NCBI GenBank assembly: GCA_045652425.1
Contig: JAZRUG010000001.1
Span: 1-13,376, forward strand
Direction: 5' to 3'
Origin: RGIG1995 sp045652425
Lineage (GTDB): Bacteria > Bacillota > Clostridia > Oscillospirales > CAG-272
Length of the DNA stretch: 13,376 nt
Below, piece by piece: positions 1 through 5,512 of the stretch. The notes beneath the pieces were generated by a model that searched no databases, was not told the DNA's origin, and saw nothing but the letters and a program-made list of their open reading frames with translations. Numbering within the stretch: the first letter of the stretch is position 1; every line of letters starts with the position of its first letter. A program made the position numbers and the translations under genes.

Positions 1-50
1 TTCTAAACAAATGTATCTTTTAAAAATTACATTCTTTTAGATTTCTTTTC

Positions 51-78
51 GTTACTTTCTTTCCGCAAAGAAAGTAAC
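51..78. repeat. Perfect 12-bp intergenic hairpin (GTTACTTTCTTT type)
   Basis: The arms GTTACTTTCTTT (51-62) and AAAGAAAGTAAC (67-78) are perfect inverted repeats around a CCGC loop, followed by CCAAAGAA. A related hairpin with arms CTACTTTCTTT and AAAGAAAGTAG lies at 11808-11834. I recall similar TTACTTTCTTT/AAAGAAAGTAA palindromes between genes in many unrelated bacteria, so this is best read as a dispersed intergenic repeat. It could also be the terminator of a gene left of the window, but no T-run follows. Confidence 0.7.
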
Positions 79-90
79 CAAAGAAGGCGT

Positions 91-137
91 ATAGGGGCAG
101 GGGTTTCGATTCCCCCGCCCCTATATACCCCTACCCC
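91..137. repeat. G/C-tract element: hairpin and G-quadruplex candidate
   Basis: ATAGGGGCAGGGG (91-103) can pair with CCCCGCCCCTAT (113-124), with a single A-C mismatch. The same C-rich arm together with the next two C-tracts (112-116, 118-121, 128-131, 134-137) gives, on the minus strand, four G-runs of 4, 4, 4 and 5 separated by 2, 6 and 1 bases. That is a strong G-quadruplex motif. The hairpin and the quadruplex use the same bases and exclude each other. No gene is attached to it and its role is unknown. Confidence 0.6.
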
Positions 138-145
138 TAAAACGA

Positions 146-166
146 CCAAAGGTTTTCCACCTTTGG
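146..166. repeat. 7-bp inverted repeat
   Basis: CCAAAGG (146-152) and CCTTTGG (160-166) form a perfect short stem with a seven-base loop. It overlaps the start of the downstream tandem repeat unit (CTTTGG at 161) and belongs to the same repeat-rich intergenic block. Confidence 0.45.
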
Positions 167-261
167 AATCTTCCTGTCTTGACTGTACGTGCAATACATA
201 GAGGTGAAATCTTTGGAATCTTCCTCGGTCGGTGCGAACTTTTTGTAAATACATAGAGGTG
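161..261. repeat. Two tandem ~50-bp repeat units
   Basis: CTTTGGAATCTTCCT occurs at 161-175 and again at 211-225, exactly 50 bases apart. AATACATAGAGGTG occurs at 193-206 and 248-261. Each unit therefore has conserved ends and a variable middle: GACTGTACGTGC in unit 1 and GGTGCGAACTTTTTGT in unit 2. The unit 1 middle and end recur at 5339-5365, and the GTGCGAACTTT part recurs at 11886-11896, so these are mosaic copies of dispersed intergenic repeats. No open reading frame here looks real. The rest of the gap, 262-372, is AT-rich with nothing I recognise. Confidence 0.65.
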
Positions 262-372
262 GGGGCGTTGAAAATTCCCTCTTGAAAAGCAAAAAGCGTG
301 TTTATTTGTTTAAATTAATAATAATATATTAAAAAATTAAGAAATCTATAATATTTCCATAATATTATTGCC

Positions 373-401
373 TTGACACTTGGGGTTTAAAGTGCTATAA
401 T
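373..401 (+). promoter_or_regulatory. Consensus sigma-A promoter of the yfbR-rlmN unit
   Basis: TTGACA (373-378) and TATAAT (396-401) are both perfect consensus hexamers with an ideal 17-base spacer. Transcription should begin near 408. That places the ATG at 405-407 at or before the first transcribed base and moves the translation start to the GTG at 444. An inverted repeat with arms TATAATAAT (396-404) and ATTATTATA (409-417) overlaps the -10 and start site, and may be an operator or merely AT-rich symmetry. Confidence 0.85.
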
Positions 402-443
402 AATATGAATTATTATATTTTGGGGCAGAATGGAGTGAAAACG

Positions 444-1037
444 GTGGCAGACAAAAAGAAAACAAACAGCTTTTTTGCTGTATTTTTCAGACAAAAGTAT
501 ATTAACCGTTGGGGACTTATGAGAAACGTTACAAACGAAAATCTGTCCACTCACGCCGCAGAAGTATCGTGTATCGCTCACGCGCTTGCAGTTATAGGCA
601 ACACCTATTTCGGCAAGAATTATAACGCGGACAGAGTCGCAACGTTAGCCCTCTATCACGATATGCCCGAAGTATTTACGGGTGACCTTCCTACTCCCGT
701 AAAATATGCAAATGACGTTTTGCGTCAATGCTATGCTCAGCTTGAACAAAAGGCGGTAGAACAGCTTACTGACAGATTGCCCGCAAAATTGCAGGGTGAG
801 TACAAGGCATTGCTTGAAATAACTCCCGAAGACGAACAGCTGAAAAAGTTAGTTAAGGGAGCAGATAAGCTTTGTGCGCTTATAAAATGCATCGAAGAAG
901 AAAAGTCGGGCAACAACGATTTTTCAAGCGCAAGGGAAGCTACCGAAAAATCTCTCAAAGCTATGAGTTTTGAAGAGCTTGATTATTTTATTGAACATTT
1001 TCTTCCCGCATTTGAGGGAACGCTTGATGAAATATAA
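444..1037 (+). CDS. yfbR: YfbR-like 5'-deoxynucleotidase (HD domain)
   Basis: This is a 197-residue cytosolic HD-domain phosphohydrolase that removes phosphate from deoxynucleoside 5'-monophosphates and so helps balance the dNTP pool. The metal-binding set matches E. coli YfbR as I recall it, with a constant offset of four: His37, His72-Asp73 and Asp141, plus Arg22 in INRW and the TGDLPTPVK segment at 79-87. Length is close to the 199 residues of the E. coli protein. I chose GTG 444 because GGAGTGA (432-438) lies five bases upstream. The in-frame ATG at 405 sits between the -10 box and the expected transcript start. The stop overlaps the rlmN start (TAATG), so the two are probably translationally coupled. 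Placement directly before rlmN is not the usual Bacillota order. Family assignment is firm; substrate range is inferred. Confidence 0.9.
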   Translation: MADKKKTNSFFAVFFRQKYINRWGLMRNVTNENLSTHAAEVSCIAHALAVIGNTYFGKNYNADRVATLALYHDMPEVFTGDLPTPVKYANDVLRQCYAQLEQKAVEQLTDRLPAKLQGEYKALLEITPEDEQLKKLVKGADKLCALIKCIEEEKSGNNDFSSAREATEKSLKAMSFEELDYFIEHFLPAFEGTLDEI

Positions 1038-2071
1038 TGGAAAACAAGGTTGATATATTAAGTCTTTTTCCCGAAGAATTGGAAAAACTTCTGGAAAATG
1101 AACCGAAGTACAGAGTAAAACAGCTTTTCGACTGGCTTCACAAGGGCGCAACATTTGATGAAATGACGAATCTGCCCAAGAAAATGCGTGAAGAATTGAA
1201 TGAAAAAACATACGTAGCGCTTCCCGAAATATTGAAAAAATACGTATCCAAGATAGACGGTACGGTTAAGTATCTTTTTAAGCTATTTGACGGGCAATGT
1301 ATTGAAAGTGTTGTAATGAAATACAAACACGGGAATACAATATGTATATCAAGCCAAGCGGGTTGTAAGATGGGGTGCAAGTTCTGCGCATCTACCCAAA
1401 ACGGTTGGGTGAGAAACCTTACTCCTTCGGAAATGCTGGGCCAGGTGCTTATAGCTCAAAAGGATACCGGACTTCGAATATCCAATATCGTTCTTATGGG
1501 AATAGGCGAGCCCCTTGATAATTATGACAACGTTATGCGTTTTCTCCGTCTTGTCAGCCTTGATGAAGGGCTGAATATCGGACTTCGACACATATCTTTA
1601 TCTACTTGCGGGGTTGTTGACAAAATATACACGTTGGCAGAAGAGAGCCTACCCGTTACGCTTTCGGTTTCCTTGCACCATTCAAATGACAAAGACCGTT
1701 CGGCACTTATGCCTATAAACAAAAAATGGAATATAGATGAGCTTTTGACTGCTTGTAAAGTGTTTTTTGAAAAGACCGGCAGACGAATATCATTTGAATA
1801 TGCGGTTATTGCAGGTGTAAATGACAACGAAACACAAGCGAATGCATTGGCAGACCTGCTTTTGAAAAAACTTCCGGGAATACCTTTTCACGTAAATCTT
1901 ATACCTGTTAATCCCGTTGAGGGAACCGGATTTACAAGTGGCATAAAAACAGTTATGCAGTTTCAAGCGACACTTGAAAAACGCAAGGTTAACGCGACCA
2001 TACGCAGAAAACTCGGTTCAGATATCGACGCATCTTGCGGGCAATTAAGAAGACAAGAAATGAATTTATAA
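1037..2071 (+). CDS. rlmN: Dual-specificity 23S rRNA A2503 / tRNA A37 C2-methyltransferase RlmN
   Basis: A radical-SAM enzyme of 344 residues that methylates C2 of A2503 in 23S rRNA and of A37 in certain tRNAs. The N-terminal helical domain (1-~95) has the family's YRVKQLFDWLH segment. The cluster-binding CxxxCxxC is Cys110, Cys114 and Cys117, and the SAM-contact motif GIGEP is at 155-159. The two mechanistic cysteines are present: Cys103 in ICISSQAGC, equivalent to E. coli Cys118, and the methyl-carrying Cys334 in DASCGQLRR. The protein therefore looks active. Its ATG overlaps the last base of the yfbR stop, and no well-spaced ribosome site is seen, which fits translational coupling. The next complete genes are the phosphatase and PASTA kinase, a common Bacillota neighbourhood. 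A second, incomplete copy of its 3' end lies just downstream. Confidence 0.96.
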   Translation: MENKVDILSLFPEELEKLLENEPKYRVKQLFDWLHKGATFDEMTNLPKKMREELNEKTYVALPEILKKYVSKIDGTVKYLFKLFDGQCIESVVMKYKHGNTICISSQAGCKMGCKFCASTQNGWVRNLTPSEMLGQVLIAQKDTGLRISNIVLMGIGEPLDNYDNVMRFLRLVSLDEGLNIGLRHISLSTCGVVDKIYTLAEESLPVTLSVSLHHSNDKDRSALMPINKKWNIDELLTACKVFFEKTGRRISFEYAVIAGVNDNETQANALADLLLKKLPGIPFHVNLIPVNPVEGTGFTSGIKTVMQFQATLEKRKVNATIRRKLGSDIDASCGQLRRQEMNL

Positions 2072-2072
2072 A

Positions 2073-2098
2073 GTCATATTTTTTACCAAAAATATGAC
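2073..2098. repeat. 11-bp perfect inverted repeat after rlmN
   Basis: GTCATATTTTT (2073-2083) and AAAAATATGAC (2088-2098) flank a TACC loop, one base after the rlmN stop. The stem is AT-rich and its T-run is inside the arm, so it could be a weak terminator. It also sits exactly between the intact rlmN end and the duplicated rlmN tail, and may mark the junction that produced the duplication. Confidence 0.6.
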
Positions 2099-2099
2099 A

Positions 2100-2147
2100 A
2101 TTGACTTATCTTGCGGACAGTTACGTAGACAAGGGATAAATTTTTAG
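2100..2147 (+). pseudogene. Remnant of a second rlmN 3' end
   Basis: Read in frame, these 48 bases encode IDLSCGQLRRQGINF and a TAG stop. The real rlmN ends (2024-2071) with IDASCGQLRRQEMNL and TAA. By codon-by-codon comparison 36 of 48 bases match. Many of the changes are silent (ATC/ATT, GGG/GGA, CAA/CAG, AGA/CGT, TAA/TAG), so the copy diverged while under protein-level selection rather than arising by recent local duplication. It keeps the catalytic Cys context. The simplest reading is a leftover of a resident rlmN that was replaced by a related allele up to the hairpin at 2073-2098. An ATG at 2094 would give a 17-residue ORF, but no ribosome site supports it. Confidence 0.75.
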
Positions 2148-2204
2148 CATATATTTACATAGATAACATTTTTAGGTTGATTAATTACTATTTGGAGGTA
2201 GTTT

Positions 2205-3011
2205 ATGCAGTTTTTCGGAAAAAGCGACACGGGCAAAAAACGCCGTGAAAATCAAGACAGCTTTATAACCGAACAGCTATATGACAATGCCGTTTTGTGT
2301 CTTGTTTGCGACGGAATGGGAGGAGCCAACGGTGGAAGTATTGCAAGCTCCATGGCATGCCATGAATTTACAAAGCACGTAAAGAAAAAGCTATCCGATA
2401 TAAAACAAGAGGAGCAGGTTCGTTTCGATGGCCAAAATTCCGAAGCAGAAAAACTTTTAAAAAGGGCGGCGACGTTAACCAATACCGCAGTTTTCAAAAA
2501 GGCTTTGAAAGAAAAAGAACTTGAGGGAATGGGAACGACTCTTGTCAGCGCGCTTATAATTGAAGATAAGCTTTACATTACCAATATAGGAGATTCAAGG
2601 CTTTATCTTGTAAATAAAGATGATATAACACGTTTGACAAGAGATCACTCTTACGTACAAGCGTTGGTTGACTTGGGGCAGCTTACCCCCGAAGAAGCAG
2701 AAAAGAATCCGCACAAAAATATTATTACAAAGGCTATAGGAACACAGAAAAAGGTTGAGCCTGATTTGTTCTTCAAGGATTTGGCCGAGGGAGACGTTGA
2801 ATATATTTTGATGTGTTCTGACGGACTTACAAACTTCGTTGAAGAAAAAGAAATACACAGTATAATTAAAGAGAGTGAAACTCTTGAAGTAGCTTGTAAC
2901 GCGCTTATAGATAAAGCAAACGAAAACGGTGGAGGAGATAATATCACTGCCGTACTTATAAAAGTTGATACGCCGACTTCGGATAAAGTAACCGAAGACG
3001 AAGCTAAATGA
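2205..3011 (+). CDS. prpC: PP2C-family Ser/Thr protein phosphatase (PrpC/Stp)
   Basis: A 268-residue cytosolic metal-dependent phosphatase expected to reverse phosphorylation made by the adjacent PASTA kinase. PP2C motifs appear in order: RENQD (14-18), CDGMGG with metal ligand Asp36 (35-40), GMGTTL (108-113), NIGDSRLYL (127-135), RDHSY (146-150), CSDGLTN with Asp206 (204-210) and GGDNIT with Asp245 (243-248). Length is close to the usual ~250 residues, with a short acidic tail. TTGGAGG lies about eight bases before the ATG. The kinase starts 16 bases after the stop, so the two are surely co-transcribed. I see no convincing promoter in the short gap after rlmN, so the pair may be read from the yfbR promoter. 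Confidence 0.96.
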   Translation: MQFFGKSDTGKKRRENQDSFITEQLYDNAVLCLVCDGMGGANGGSIASSMACHEFTKHVKKKLSDIKQEEQVRFDGQNSEAEKLLKRAATLTNTAVFKKALKEKELEGMGTTLVSALIIEDKLYITNIGDSRLYLVNKDDITRLTRDHSYVQALVDLGQLTPEEAEKNPHKNIITKAIGTQKKVEPDLFFKDLAEGDVEYILMCSDGLTNFVEEKEIHSIIKESETLEVACNALIDKANENGGGDNITAVLIKVDTPTSDKVTEDEAK

Positions 3012-3027
3012 AATGAGGTGAGATTTA

Positions 3028-5181
3028 ATGGAACTTGAAAAGTATATCGGCAGAGTCCTTGACAACAGATATAAGATAGTAAAAGTTATCGGCAAGGGCG
3101 GTATGGCTATAGTATTTGAAGCATTAGACCTCGCTATGAAGCGTGTTGTTGCTTTGAAGATATTGAAAGACGACGTTGCGAAGGATCCGCAGTCTGTTAA
3201 GAGATTCGTAAACGAATCGAAGGCTATTTCTATGCTTTCGCATCAAAATATTGTATCTATATACGATATCTCCATAAGGGGTGACTTGAAGTATATAGTA
3301 ATGGAACGCGTTGAAGGTATTACGCTTAAGAACTATATAACTCGTAAAGGTGCGCTTAGCGCAAGAGAAGCCCTTGTTTATACCCAGCAGATATTGAAAG
3401 CATTGGAACACGCTCATTCAAAGGGTATTATCCACCGAGATATTAAGCCGCAGAATATAATGCTCCTTAAAAACGGAGTTATAAAGGTTACCGACTTCGG
3501 CATTGCAAAGCTCCCGAATGCCGAAACGGTTACGGTAGCGGACAAGGCTATAGGAACTGTATATTATATAAGTCCCGAGCAGGCGAGCGGAAAGACTATT
3601 GACCCGAGAAGCGACCTTTATTCTTTGGGTATAGTAATGTATGAAATGTTGACAGGGGATCTGCCTTTCAGAGCAGATACACCTGTATCCGTTGCGTTGA
3701 AGCAAGTAAACGAACAACCTACTCCGCCAAGAGAAAAAGTTCCGAGGATTGCAACGGGTGTTGAACAGATTATTCTTACGGCAATGGAAAAGAATCCGGA
3801 CAAGCGTTTCCAAAGCGCATCAACAATGCGCAAACACGTTGAACAGATGCTTGCAAATCCGACTCACGTTTTCAGTAACAAGAAGATGGCGGCGGTATCT
3901 GCTCCTACCGGTGTAAAGGGTGTTCTTTCAAAATTAAAGAGCAATAAGCCAAAGCCAAAAAGACAGGGCGGTTCTATGCTTCCGGTTGTAGCGGGGATTT
4001 GTCTTGCATTTGTTATAGTTGTAGGCGTTTTGTTTGTAAATATAATAGTTGATTTATTTAAAGATGATCCGTCAAACAGAATAGAGATAGTTGTACCGGA
4101 CCTTGTAAATCAGGTGTATTCGGAAGAACTAAAAGCCGAACTTGAATCACAAGGATATAATGTTATTATTGACTATGCGGATAATCGGAATGCGGAACCG
4201 AACACCATTCTTAAACAGAAGCCGTTGAAAGATTCAAGAAGAGTTATTATCGAAGGCTTGAAGAAGTGTGATTTGACACTCACTATATGCCGTGATGAAA
4301 ATGCGATGACACTTGAATTGCCAAACTATACTATGACCGATTACAGAATGGTTGAGATAAAGATTGAAAAAATCGGTATGAAATCAACTGTTAAATTTGA
4401 AAAAGACGATATTATTCCCGAAGGAATGGTTATAAGGACAGATCCTCCGGAAGGTACGATAGTTTCAAAAGATACGTTGATTACGCTTTACGTAAGTGAC
4501 GGACCTGATATTAAAATGGTAGAGATGCCCGATCTTGTAGGAAAGACACTTGAACAAGCAAAGCAGATTTTGGCAAACAGTCAGCTTAATGACGGTAATA
4601 TTACTTACCAAGAATCTGACAAACCGAAGGGCGAGATACTTCAACAGAGTGTTGAAGCAGGACAGGAAGTTTCTTCGGGTTCTGATATACATCTTGTAGT
4701 AAGCCAAGGCGCGGCAGAAACAGTTGGACCGACTACAATTAAACTTTCTAATTATACGGGACAGTATATTGACGATGCAAGAGAGTCAATTGAGGCGCTG
4801 AATCTCCGTTACACGATAATCCCTGAATATAATGACAAATATGCTGACGGATATGTAATCAAAACATATCCCGGTGCGGGTACTGAAGTTACTCCGAGTT
4901 CAAGCGATTCAGAAGGTATGATGATTAATATTTATGTAAGCCAAGGCCCCAAGCCCGTGGATACAGAGCCTCCTGCAACGGAGCCTCCTGCGACAGAGCC
5001 TCCTGCAACGGAGCCCCCTGCAACAGAGCCCCCTGCGACGGAACCTCCTGCGACAGAACCTCCCGCGACGGAACCCCCTGCAACAGAGCCTCCTGCAACG
5101 GAACCTCCTGCGACAGAGCCTCCTGCAACGGAGCCTCCCGCGACGGAACCTCCTGCAACAGAATCAACACCGGTTAACTAA
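3028..5181 (+). CDS. pknB: PASTA-domain Ser/Thr protein kinase (PrkC/PknB) with ATEPP tail
   Basis: A 717-residue single-pass membrane kinase that senses peptidoglycan or lipid II outside and phosphorylates division, wall and translation targets inside. The cytoplasmic kinase domain (about 10-275) has the glycine loop GKGGMAIVF (22-30), Lys44, Glu63, HRDIKPQN (136-143), DFG (156-158), GTVYY (176-180) and SPE in the APE position (182-184), so it looks active. A basic juxtamembrane linker (about 285-313) leads to one membrane helix (317-341). Four PASTA-like domains follow (about 355-422, 428-492, 498-560, 570-640); the first and fourth are more divergent. The C-terminus is an unusual TEPP/ATEPP repeat (646-712) ending in STPVN. 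GAGGTGA precedes the start, and phosphatase and kinase are 16 bases apart. The rsgA-rpe genes that often follow this kinase are absent; terminators and lepA come next. Confidence 0.96.
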   Translation: MELEKYIGRVLDNRYKIVKVIGKGGMAIVFEALDLAMKRVVALKILKDDVAKDPQSVKRFVNESKAISMLSHQNIVSIYDISIRGDLKYIVMERVEGITLKNYITRKGALSAREALVYTQQILKALEHAHSKGIIHRDIKPQNIMLLKNGVIKVTDFGIAKLPNAETVTVADKAIGTVYYISPEQASGKTIDPRSDLYSLGIVMYEMLTGDLPFRADTPVSVALKQVNEQPTPPREKVPRIATGVEQIILTAMEKNPDKRFQSASTMRKHVEQMLANPTHVFSNKKMAAVSAPTGVKGVLSKLKSNKPKPKRQGGSMLPVVAGICLAFVIVVGVLFVNIIVDLFKDDPSNRIEIVVPDLVNQVYSEELKAELESQGYNVIIDYADNRNAEPNTILKQKPLKDSRRVIIEGLKKCDLTLTICRDENAMTLELPNYTMTDYRMVEIKIEKIGMKSTVKFEKDDIIPEGMVIRTDPPEGTIVSKDTLITLYVSDGPDIKMVEMPDLVGKTLEQAKQILANSQLNDGNITYQESDKPKGEILQQSVEAGQEVSSGSDIHLVVSQGAAETVGPTTIKLSNYTGQYIDDARESIEALNLRYTIIPEYNDKYADGYVIKTYPGAGTEVTPSSSDSEGMMINIYVSQGPKPVDTEPPATEPPATEPPATEPPATEPPATEPPATEPPATEPPATEPPATEPPATEPPATEPPATEPPATESTPVN
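4963..5163 (+). repeat. 15-bp tandem repeat encoding (ATEPP)n in the kinase tail
   Basis: There are thirteen TEPP units, twelve of them full ATEPP (4975-5154), plus a final ATE. Codons vary synonymously (GCA/GCG, ACA/ACG, GAG/GAA, CCT/CCC). The Thr codon alternates ACA, ACG from unit 1 to unit 12 without exception, then breaks at unit 13 (ACG again). The true expansion unit is therefore probably 30 bp. Being extracellular, Thr/Pro-rich and low in complexity, the tail may be a wall-spanning stalk, a glycosylation target or a phase-variable length tract. Confidence 0.9.
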
Positions 5182-5195
5182 TATTACATATAAAT

Positions 5196-5230
5196 TCGAG
5201 AGGATATTGACTTCGCCCATATCCTCTCGA
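5196..5230 (+). terminator. Terminator hairpin 1 after the kinase gene
   Basis: TCGAGAGGATAT (5196-5207) and ATATCCTCTCGA (5219-5230) form a 12-bp perfect stem with an 11-base loop, 15 bases after the kinase stop. There is no good T-run, so it may act with the next hairpin. Confidence 0.65.
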
Positions 5231-5244
5231 TCATATTCAACAAA

Positions 5245-5270
5245 AAGCCCTTTCCTGTTGGAAAGGGTTT
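5245..5270. terminator. Terminator hairpin 2, bidirectional type
   Basis: CCCTTTCC (5248-5255) and GGAAAGGG (5260-5267) pair around TGTT and are flanked by A-run and T-run sequence that extends the stem. On the minus strand the stem is followed by CTTTTTG; on the plus strand by TTTAAATATTT. It is a likely intrinsic terminator closing the kinase operon. Confidence 0.75.
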
Positions 5271-5311
5271 AAATATTTATTGTTTTAAAGATAAAAACTC
5301 ACAAACAAAAC

Positions 5312-5366
5312 ATCTCCTCTATGCATTTATCAATCTAAACTGTACGTACAATACACAGAGGTGAAG
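5312..5366. repeat. Dispersed repeat copy (ACTGTACGTACAATACACAG)
   Basis: ACTGTAC-GTACAATACACAG-AGGTGAA (5339-5365) matches the segment at 182-208 with only two changes (GTGC/GTAC and CATAG/CACAG). The preceding CTCCTCTATGCATTT (5313-5327) is an imperfect inverse of AATACACAGAGGTGA, so this copy can fold into a hairpin and may be more complete than the left one. The remaining gap, 5367-5451, is AT-rich with nothing recognised. Confidence 0.6.
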
Positions 5367-5451
5367 TGTTATAATTTTTCCTATCTTAATTTTATATTTG
5401 CATAAGAATTAATGTTTTTGGTTATATATGCCAGATATTAAAAAAATGTAC

Positions 5452-5480
5452 TTGATTTAAGGTGAATAATTAGTTATAAT
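5452..5480 (+). promoter_or_regulatory. Sigma-A promoter of lepA-hemW
   Basis: TTGATT (5452-5457) and a perfect TATAAT (5475-5480) are 17 bases apart, putting transcription start near 5487. An inverted repeat, AATAATAC (5478-5485) and GTATTATT (5488-5495), overlaps the -10 and start site, much as at the yfbR promoter. GGAG (5501-5504) sits eight bases before the lepA ATG, leaving a leader of only about 25 bases. Confidence 0.8.
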
Positions 5481-5512
5481 AATACGAGTATTATTAAAAT
5501 GGAGATTGCTGT

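Noticed and set aside
27..254. 75-residue minus-strand open frame in the left gap
   Set aside because: It runs across hairpins, C-tracts and tandem repeats, has no ribosome site and is low-complexity; it is a by-product of the repeats.
161..261. CRISPR array
   Set aside because: Only two imperfect units with unequal inner sequence and no cas genes; these are intergenic repeats.
405..443. ATG at 405 as start of the yfbR-like gene
   Set aside because: It lies between the -10 box and the predicted transcript start and has no Shine-Dalgarno; GTG 444 does.
2595..3813. Long minus-strand frames opposite the phosphatase and kinase (166 and 131 residues)
   Set aside because: They are shadows of well-supported plus-strand genes and show no recognisable domain or ribosome site.
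4925..5170. Minus-strand open frame opposite the ATEPP repeat
   Set aside because: A 15-bp repeat without stops in one frame is open in others as well; the product is pure repeat with no start signals.
5182..5512. Riboswitch or RNA gene before lepA
   Set aside because: The lepA leader is only about 25 bases and the rest is explained by terminators and a dispersed repeat; no known aptamer core was recognised.
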